Shown here: positions 6,451 through 9,929 of the stretch, in pieces
Position numbering within the stretch: the stretch's first letter is position 1
Layout of the letters: the number at the start of each line of letters is the position of its first letter
From: Caldifarciminota bacterium
GTDB taxonomy: Bacteria; Hydrothermota; Tepidihabitantia; SM23-42
DNA length: 9,929 bases
Assembly (NCBI GenBank): GCA_030671005.1
Contig: DAOVAN010000053.1
Location: 1 to 9,929 of the forward strand
Reading direction: 5' to 3'
Notes under the pieces: model-generated
What the model was told of the DNA's origin: nothing
The model's database searches: none
Seen by the model: the letters and a program-made list of their open reading frames with translations, nothing else
Made by a program: the position numbers and the translations under genes

Positions 6451-6693
6451 CTATTTTGTTTTCCTTATTAAGAAACGCAATGTACTGCCCTTCTTTTCAA
6501 AACGGACGATCTCGTGTCCGGTGCGTTTGGCGAATCTCTTCAAGTCTTCTTCTGCAGCCGGATCATCGGCAAGAACCTCGAGAACCTCACCGACCCCGAG
6601 TGAATCGATGTTCTCACGCGTCTGGAAAAGCGGTTGAGGACAATACAGACCAATGCAATCCAGGGTCTTGTTGGGTTTCAGATTATCTTCCAT
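6451..6693 (-). CDS. tusA: TusA-family sulfur carrier protein
   Basis: An 80-residue protein with the diagnostic LDCIGLYCPQPL segment: Cys18 in the CPxP motif binds sulfur as persulfide, with an additional Cys13 five residues before. A DDP..EEDLKRFAKRTGHE helix and a final strand LRFLIRK complete the normal TusA length. TusA proteins pass sulfur between persulfide enzymes and acceptors in the cytoplasm. The frame is open as far as a GTG at 6714 and an ATG at 6705, but only the ATG at 6693 has a suitable GGAG 6 bases before it and gives the usual family length, so I chose that. It is followed directly by the DsrE-family gene, a common pairing for sulfur relay. Confidence 0.92.
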   Translation of the reverse strand: MEDNLKPNKTLDCIGLYCPQPLFQTRENIDSLGVGEVLEVLADDPAAEEDLKRFAKRTGHEIVRFEKKGSTLRFLIRKTK

Positions 6694-6717
6694 GCTATGC
6701 TCCATAGATGACACGCT

Positions 6718-7224
6718 CTAGAAGAGTGGCGCAAATCCCTGTTCGGCCCAGTACTCTTCTTTTATCAAATTTAGTTGTCTCGTTATTGCTTCGAGATGAC
6801 CGTGTTCCCATTTTTGTAGTTGACCATATAGCTGGATTGCCGCCGGATCATCGTTTTCTTCTTTCATCTTGCGATAGAAATCGATAGAATTCGATTCAAG
6901 CATGGCTCCGATGCTGAGCGCCGTCATCTCGAAATGCTTGCCTTTGAGCCGTTCCTTCAGTTGGGCAGAGAATATCGGACTTTCGCCTTCAAGGGCAGCG
7001 GCTTCACCAATATCTATGTTCTGCCATTCATTCTTCTTGACCAGCGAGGCGTATTGCTTCTGCAGAACCTCGAAATGCATACACTCGTCAGTGGCGAGCA
7101 TCTCGAATACCTTCTTGCCTTTTGGGTCATCAGTCTTTTCCGCTGCCATTCTGTAAAACTCAATGCCGTTCAATTCTGTTTGAAGGGCGGTCTTCAGCCC
7201 GTCAATTGCTTTTGATTTCTCCAT
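6718..7224 (-). CDS. Rubrerythrin-type diiron protein without rubredoxin domain (A)
   Basis: A 168-residue four-helix protein of the ferritin-like superfamily. The diiron ligands are all readable: Glu17 with Tyr24 (ELNGIEFY), Glu47 and His50 (DECMH), Glu110 with Tyr117 (ESNSIDFY), Glu140 and His143 (EHGH). This is the ExxH-twice pattern of rubrerythrin erythrin domains, which reduce hydrogen peroxide, rather than of iron-storage ferritin. The C-terminal rubredoxin domain of classical rubrerythrin is missing; the chain ends at GFAPLF. Electrons must come from another protein. The start at 7224 has GGGAG 5 bases upstream. It follows a 168 bp gap containing possible promoter elements, so it may also be transcribed apart from the upstream genes. 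It is a clear paralogue of the protein encoded at 7393-7920. Confidence 0.88.
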   Translation of the reverse strand: MEKSKAIDGLKTALQTELNGIEFYRMAAEKTDDPKGKKVFEMLATDECMHFEVLQKQYASLVKKNEWQNIDIGEAAALEGESPIFSAQLKERLKGKHFEMTALSIGAMLESNSIDFYRKMKEENDDPAAIQLYGQLQKWEHGHLEAITRQLNLIKEEYWAEQGFAPLF

Positions 7225-7247
7225 GTCATCTCCCTTTTCTTCTCTTC

Positions 7248-7275
7248 ACTATATTTAGACACGGTAGCAAAACAA
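7248..7275 (-). promoter_or_regulatory. Possible internal promoter before diiron protein A
   Basis: On the minus strand TTGTTT (7270-7275) is followed after 16 bp by TATAGT (7248-7253), and 23 bases later by the ATG at 7224. With the stem-loops just upstream this suggests that the genes from 7224 leftward can be transcribed separately. The region is AT-rich, so a chance match is possible. Confidence 0.35.
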
Positions 7276-7293
7276 ATATTTACTATAAAATAT
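7276..7293. promoter_or_regulatory. AT-rich inverted repeat, possible operator
   Basis: ATATTT and AAATAT are arranged as an inverted repeat with a 6-base centre, immediately upstream of the candidate -35 box at 7270-7275. The look is loosely like AT-rich sites of Fur/PerR-type regulators, which would suit an iron or peroxide gene, but it does not match the PerR or Fur consensus well. Confidence 0.22.
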
Positions 7294-7322
7294 AAGGCAT
7301 TTTATGGAGAGCTCATGCTGAA

Positions 7323-7338
7323 CGCGGTGTTCACCACG
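7323..7338 (-). other. GC-rich stem-loop in the 168 bp gap
   Basis: On the minus strand CGTGGT and ACCGCG pair (six pairs, one G-U) around the loop GAAC. It lies between the stop at 7393 and the AT-rich promoter-like stretch near 7290-7250. There is no T run after it, so intrinsic termination is doubtful; an RNA processing signal is equally possible. Confidence 0.28.
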
Positions 7339-7363
7339 AGTTATTCCCGTCGGCGTTAATGGT

Positions 7364-7378
7364 TGTAGTCTTGCTACA
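7364..7378 (-). other. Small stem-loop after the diiron B stop codon
   Basis: TGTAG and CTACA form a 5-pair stem with a 5-base loop, 15 bases after the stop codon region of the gene ending at 7393. No T run follows. It stands beside a second stem at 7323-7338; together they could mark partial termination or processing in the 168 bp gap. Weak on its own. Confidence 0.22.
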
Positions 7379-7392
7379 TCGTGAGGTTTCTA

Positions 7393-7920
7393 CTAGTATT
7401 TTGAATCCATTCTGAATTCTGCTATATCAAACCAGTAGCCGGATTTGGAAACGTAATCGTACTGCGCCTGCAGCAAATCATAATGAGATTTCTCCTCTTC
7501 CGTTATTCTATCGAATATTCCACGTGCCTTGGGGTCGGTCGTGCTTTTTGATGCCCGGTCAAAGAAATCGATTGCCTTCCGTTCCAGTTCCATGCCAATG
7601 CTGATCGCTTCCAGTTCACTCGAACGTCCTGCCTTGGCAGCATTTTCCACCCTCTTTGCTAAGGCTACAATCATGGGTGACTCATCTCTTGGTTTACTGG
7701 TGTCAACGTGCTTCTTCCAATCTTCTCCTACCGATTTCGTGAACATGTCGCTGAAAACCTTCAGGTGTTGAGCTTCATCACTGGCAAGCTTTTGAAACAT
7801 CTTCTTGCCGAGTTCGTTGTGTGTAGCATCAGCAACATGATCAAAAAAAGCCTTCCCGTTCAATTCCAATTCTATTGATTCTTTGATCACTTCAGCTATT
7901 TCACTGCTTATTTCTGCCAT
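7393..7920 (-). CDS. Rubrerythrin-type diiron protein without rubredoxin domain (B)
   Basis: A 175-residue ferritin-like protein similar in plan to its neighbour at 6718-7224. Ligands: Glu19 (ELNGKAFF), Glu49 and His52 (DEAQH), Glu113 (ERKAIDFF), Glu143 and His146 (EKSH). The aromatic residue seven after the helix 1 and 3 Glu is Phe (26, 120) where the neighbour has Tyr. Between helices 2 and 3 lies a longer charged linker (about 63-102). It ends YWFDIAEFRMDSKY, close to the EEYWAEQGFAPLF end of its paralogue, a shared tail that suggests a subfamily. There is no rubredoxin domain and no Cys at all. The ATG at 7920 has AGAGGT 6 bases upstream. Peroxide reduction or iron handling is inferred from the family; the true substrate is unknown. 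Confidence 0.88.
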   Translation of the reverse strand: MAEISSEIAEVIKESIELELNGKAFFDHVADATHNELGKKMFQKLASDEAQHLKVFSDMFTKSVGEDWKKHVDTSKPRDESPMIVALAKRVENAAKAGRSSELEAISIGMELERKAIDFFDRASKSTTDPKARGIFDRITEEEKSHYDLLQAQYDYVSKSGYWFDIAEFRMDSKY

Positions 7921-7964
7921 GTTTACCTCTTTTCAACAAAAATATGATGGAGGACTGTTAGGCC

Positions 7965-7992
7965 AGAGAGGAAAGGGTTAGGTTCCCTCTCT
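7965..7992 (-). other. Stem-loop in the gap between the bacterioferritin-like and diiron B genes
   Basis: In the 155 bp gap 7921-8075, AGAGAGG (7965-7971) can pair with CCTCTCT (7986-7992), with two further pairs beyond a bulged C. No run of T follows on the minus strand, so it is not a standard terminator. It may be an mRNA processing or stabilising stem. I see no gene or convincing promoter in the rest of this gap. Confidence 0.35.
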
Positions 7993-8075
7993 TCATCTTT
8001 GCGTGACTCAGAAAAATGATGATCCTGGGAGCAGTTTGAATCGAGTAACCTTAGAGCCTGATTGATTCTAATGTA

Positions 8076-8495
8076 CTAGATCTCCTCCAGCAAGCCGGAA
8101 AACGTATCGTGGTGCTCTTCTTCATCTGCCAGTATTCTCTGGAACATTCTCTTGGTCGTTCCATCACCTTCCTTCTTTGCCATTTCGATGATCTGCTTGT
8201 ACATTTCTATGGCGCCTTCCTCGTCACTCTTGTCGCGTTCAAGCATCTCTTGCATACTTCCACCCACAAAAATCGGATCGGGCTTAGTCGTCGGCGTGCC
8301 ACCCAGATAGACTAGGCGCTCGGCGATTTCCTCGGCGTGTTTCATCTCAGTTATTGCAATACTCTTCAACTCGTCTTTGACAGCAAAACCCTTTATTCCT
8401 TTCCACATAACATGCTGCCACATGTATTGCACCGTTACCTGCATTTCCCGTGCAATTGCTCTGTTCAACATGTCTAGCATGTCTTTTGATGCCAT
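8076..8495 (-). CDS. Bacterioferritin-like diiron protein
   Basis: A 139-residue ferritin-like protein closest to bacterioferritin. Readable ligands: Glu17 (REMQVTVQY), Glu50 and His53 (EMKHAEEIAERLVYLGG), Glu92 (DEEGAIEMY), Glu125 and His128 (DEEEHH). Met51 sits where bacterioferritins have the haem-ligating Met52, so haem binding at a subunit interface is possible, though a haem-free archaeal-type DPS-like ferritin would look similar. The segment GGTPTTKPDPIFVGGS between helices 2 and 3 is also typical. At 139 residues it is slightly shorter than the usual bacterioferritin. The ATG at 8495 has AGGAGGT upstream; the frame is open to 8546 but that part lies in the previous gene. Family role: oxidising and storing iron, which limits Fenton chemistry. 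Confidence 0.87.
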   Translation of the reverse strand: MASKDMLDMLNRAIAREMQVTVQYMWQHVMWKGIKGFAVKDELKSIAITEMKHAEEIAERLVYLGGTPTTKPDPIFVGGSMQEMLERDKSDEEGAIEMYKQIIEMAKKEGDGTTKRMFQRILADEEEHHDTFSGLLEEI

Positions 8496-8506
8496 CGTTA
8501 CCTCCT

Positions 8507-8674
8507 CTATTTTATTTTTCTTTTTTTCTTCATTGGTTTGTCGCAACAGATTATATCACAAACATCGACACAACCACACACTTCATCGACCTTCACAACT
8601 AGTCCACAAACACCGCAGCTGTATTTATCGCCTTTTTTTATTCTTGCTTTTGCTGATACTTTTATTTTTGGCAT
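8507..8674 (-). CDS. Small Cys-rich desulforedoxin-like protein with three extra cysteines
   Basis: A 55-residue protein. The frame of a desulforedoxin is clear: GDKYSCGVCGLVVKV (Cys20, Cys23) and then IICCDKPM (Cys43, Cys44), which would bind one Fe(Cys)4. The loop between, normally Gly-rich, is instead DEVCGCVDVCD, adding Cys33, Cys35 and Cys39. The protein also has a basic N-terminal extension (KIKVSAKARIKK) and a very basic C-terminal tail (KKKRKIK). The ATG at 8674 has AAGGAAG upstream. The reading frame is open further upstream, but that part lies inside the peroxiredoxin gene. It sits between peroxiredoxin and the bacterioferritin-like gene, so electron transfer to one of them, or to the diiron proteins, is a fair guess. 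What the additional cysteines do is unknown. Confidence 0.82.
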   Translation of the reverse strand: MPKIKVSAKARIKKGDKYSCGVCGLVVKVDEVCGCVDVCDIICCDKPMKKKRKIK

Positions 8675-8690
8675 TATAAGCTTCCTTAAT

Positions 8691-9332
8691 CTAGATCTTC
8701 TTATGACAGAACCACCAGTCGTAGCACTCGTATTGTCCGGTTCTTTCTTTTGCTGTTTTCTCATCAGTCGCTGGTGGAATAATAACTTCATCCTTAATCA
8801 ATTCATTATTCGGCCAGTTTGCAGGTATTGCAACTTTGTTTTTGTCTGCAACGTGGAAAGCCTTCACCATCCGAAGAATCTCATCCATATTCCGACCGAG
8901 TTCTTGTGGATAATATAGAATGGCACGAATCGTGTTATCGGGGTCGACCACGAAAATGGCACGTACAGTATTGGTCCCTTTACCAGGATGTATGAGGCCG
9001 AGCAGGGCTGCTACTCGTCCTGTATCATCAGCAATGACCGGAAATTTTATCTCAACCTTCAGGATTTCTTTTATCCACTGAACCCATTTAATATGCGAAA
9101 AGACCTGGTCGATGCTTAATCCGATGAGTTCACAATTCGCCTTTTTGAATTCGTCAAATCTTTTCTGAAAAGCCACGAATTCAGTTGTGCAGACCGGTGT
9201 GAAGTCAGCTGGATGGCTGAATAAGATAAACCATTTGCCGCTGTAGGCATCAGGTAACTTAATCATACCGTGGGTTGTTTTCACTTCCATTTCCGGGAAT
9301 TTCTCTCCAATGAGAGGCATTTTTCCTTCCAT
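8691..9332 (-). CDS. Peroxiredoxin, archaeal/thermophile-type Prx6-like with C-terminal Cys pair
   Basis: A 213-residue thiol peroxidase that reduces hydrogen peroxide and organic peroxides. The peroxidatic site is HPADFTPVCTTEF with Cys48, and Arg124 in TVRAIFVVDP is the conserved partner. The long C-terminal arm with IPANWPNNE and the end ECYDWWFC (Cys203, Cys209) match the Aeropyrum-type enzyme, in which the last two Cys take part in resolving the sulfenic acid, and which forms large ring oligomers. I start at the ATG at 9332, because GAGGAG stands 5 bases before it, inside the 3' end of the upstream gene; an ATG at 9320 is the alternative, and 9353 would overlap the upstream gene. It begins 2 bp after the upstream stop, so the two genes are coupled. 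Its reductant may be the glutaredoxin/disulfide reductase pair of the same cluster; that is inference. Confidence 0.95.
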   Translation of the reverse strand: MEGKMPLIGEKFPEMEVKTTHGMIKLPDAYSGKWFILFSHPADFTPVCTTEFVAFQKRFDEFKKANCELIGLSIDQVFSHIKWVQWIKEILKVEIKFPVIADDTGRVAALLGLIHPGKGTNTVRAIFVVDPDNTIRAILYYPQELGRNMDEILRMVKAFHVADKNKVAIPANWPNNELIKDEVIIPPATDEKTAKERTGQYECYDWWFCHKKI

Positions 9333-9334
9333 TT

Positions 9335-9832
9335 TTACTCCTCTGCAACACATGCTGTGCCTTTTTTGTCATTACTGCATTTAGTAAGTTTTACGAAATG
9401 TCGTCGTTCTTCGTCGATTATCTTGTCAATGAGATCACGCTGATTTTGGGGCACAAGCTTCTTCACTTCTTGATAATAGAGTATGGAATCGAGTTCACGA
9501 TTGATTGCGAATTTGAGTGCCGCAGATGCATCGGTGATTTTGCTTATCTCTTCTTCCATCTTTTTTGGCGTGAAGATAATATTATCGGCGTATGCACGCA
9601 GATAGGAGAAGTATTCACCTGGGTAACTTTCAAAGGGCTCATAGTCCTCGATTTTGCTAACCATTGCTTCATACGTCTGCTTGTGCTTCACTTCCTCATC
9701 GGCCAGGGCTGAAAACAGCGTCTTTATGTCGGCATCGTTCAGCTTCTTAGCCATTTCACGATAGAATTTCTCCCCACCTTCTTCGATTCTGATTGCAAAT
9801 TGGAATACTTCACTTGGTTCGAAAACGCTCAT
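9335..9832 (-). CDS. Rubrerythrin-like diiron protein, first gene of the cluster
   Basis: A 165-residue ferritin-like protein. Diiron ligands: Glu17 with Tyr24 (EEGGEKFY), Glu47 and His50 (DEEVKH), Glu113 with Tyr120 (ELDSILYY), Glu142 and His145 (EERRH). This is the erythrin-domain pattern of rubrerythrins. The middle contains an acidic, Tyr-rich insert (DYEPFESYPGEYFSYLRAY, about 63-81). Instead of a rubredoxin domain the chain ends with a short tail KCSNDKKGTACVAEE holding Cys152 and Cys161, eight residues apart, which are too few for a rubredoxin site. The ATG at 9832 has a near-perfect AAGGAGGT, and a sigma70-like promoter lies upstream (9876-9904), so this is probably the head of the operon. 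Peroxide reduction is the likely role by family. Confidence 0.88.
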   Translation of the reverse strand: MSVFEPSEVFQFAIRIEEGGEKFYREMAKKLNDADIKTLFSALADEEVKHKQTYEAMVSKIEDYEPFESYPGEYFSYLRAYADNIIFTPKKMEEEISKITDASAALKFAINRELDSILYYQEVKKLVPQNQRDLIDKIIDEERRHFVKLTKCSNDKKGTACVAEE

Positions 9833-9862
9833 TAGTAACCTCCTTTAATACTCGTCAAAATT

Positions 9863-9872
9863 GGTCTTGACC
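9863..9872. promoter_or_regulatory. Possible operator: palindrome at the predicted start of transcription
   Basis: The 10-base sequence GGTCTTGACC is an inverted repeat of GGTC around a TT centre, and it covers the predicted transcription start of the promoter at 9876-9904. The position would suit a repressor, but four-base arms are short and arise by chance, and I do not recognise the site of a known regulator. Confidence 0.2.
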
Positions 9873-9875
9873 GCT

Positions 9876-9904
9876 ATTATTATCCATATTTGTATGCTTG
9901 TCAA
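9876..9904 (-). promoter_or_regulatory. Sigma70-like promoter of the cluster
   Basis: On the minus strand, TTGACA (9899-9904, perfect -35) is followed after 17 bp by AATAAT (9876-9881, five of six matches to TATAAT). Transcription would begin near 9869, giving a leader of about 37 bases before the ATG at 9832. No other gene lies between this and the window edge. It is the best promoter I see in the window. Confidence 0.6.
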
Positions 9905-9929
9905 CCGAACCTGCATTGTGTTTGTCACA

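Noticed and set aside
6694..6714. TusA starting at the GTG at 6714 or ATG at 6705
   Set aside because: Neither has a clear ribosome site, while the ATG at 6693 has GGAG at good spacing and gives the usual length.
8510..8530. T-rich stretch on the plus strand as a terminator
   Set aside because: It encodes the Lys-rich tail of the small Cys-rich protein on the minus strand, and no stem precedes it on the plus strand.
8496..8546. Longer N terminus for the bacterioferritin-like protein
   Set aside because: It would run into the preceding small gene and is Lys-rich by reading its tail in another frame; the ATG at 8495 has AGGAGGT directly upstream.
1..9929. CRISPR arrays, tRNA or rRNA genes, insertion sequences or other mobile elements
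   Set aside because: I saw no regular repeats, no tRNA-like folds and no transposase or integrase motifs; nearly all of the window is coding.

Overview
The window is one uninterrupted, single-direction gene cluster. Sixteen genes all lie on the minus strand and are tightly packed: most gaps are 1 to 48 bp, and one pair overlaps. Most genes have a clear AGGAGG-type ribosome binding site. A sigma70-like promoter (TTGACA, 17 bp, AATAAT) stands before the first gene at the right edge. Shine-Dalgarno sites and this promoter favour a bacterium. The gene content (superoxide reductase, rubrerythrin-type diiron proteins, ferredoxin-dependent disulfide reductase, an Archaeoglobus-like IscS) points to a strict anaerobe that meets oxygen occasionally and probably lives with plentiful sulfide. 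I cannot name the phylum.

In transcription order (high to low coordinate) the layout is as follows. (1) A peroxide and iron block at 9832-6718: a rubrerythrin-type diiron protein, a Prx6/AhpC-like peroxiredoxin, a small Cys-rich desulforedoxin-like protein, a bacterioferritin-like protein, and two more diiron proteins. The larger gaps at 7921-8075 and 7225-7392 lie here; the second holds stem-loops and a possible internal promoter. (2) A sulfur and Fe-S block at 6693-4121: TusA, a DsrE-family protein, an IscS/NifS homologue and an IscU-type scaffold. (3) A metal block at 4092-1491: a CopA-type Cu(I) ATPase and a free-standing YHS protein. (4) A thiol and superoxide block at 1459-47: a glutaredoxin-like protein overlapping a ferredoxin:disulfide reductase that carries a rubredoxin domain, then a lone desulforedoxin and a neelaredoxin-type superoxide reductase.

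The parts make sense together. Superoxide reductase turns superoxide into peroxide. Peroxiredoxin and the diiron proteins remove peroxide. Small rubredoxin-like proteins and the ferredoxin-linked reductase could supply electrons. Ferritin-like proteins hold iron, the Fe-S block rebuilds damaged clusters, and CopA removes Cu(I), which also attacks clusters.

The most notable point is the Fe-S block. The IscS homologue has Asp where the PLP-binding Lys should be, and other pocket residues are changed, yet its sulfur-carrying Cys is kept. Its partner IscU carries a C-terminal extension that looks like the NADPH half of thioredoxin reductase but has lost both the CxxC and the dinucleotide-binding glycines. 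With TusA and DsrE next door, this looks like a cluster-assembly module that does not get its sulfur by PLP-dependent cysteine desulfuration.
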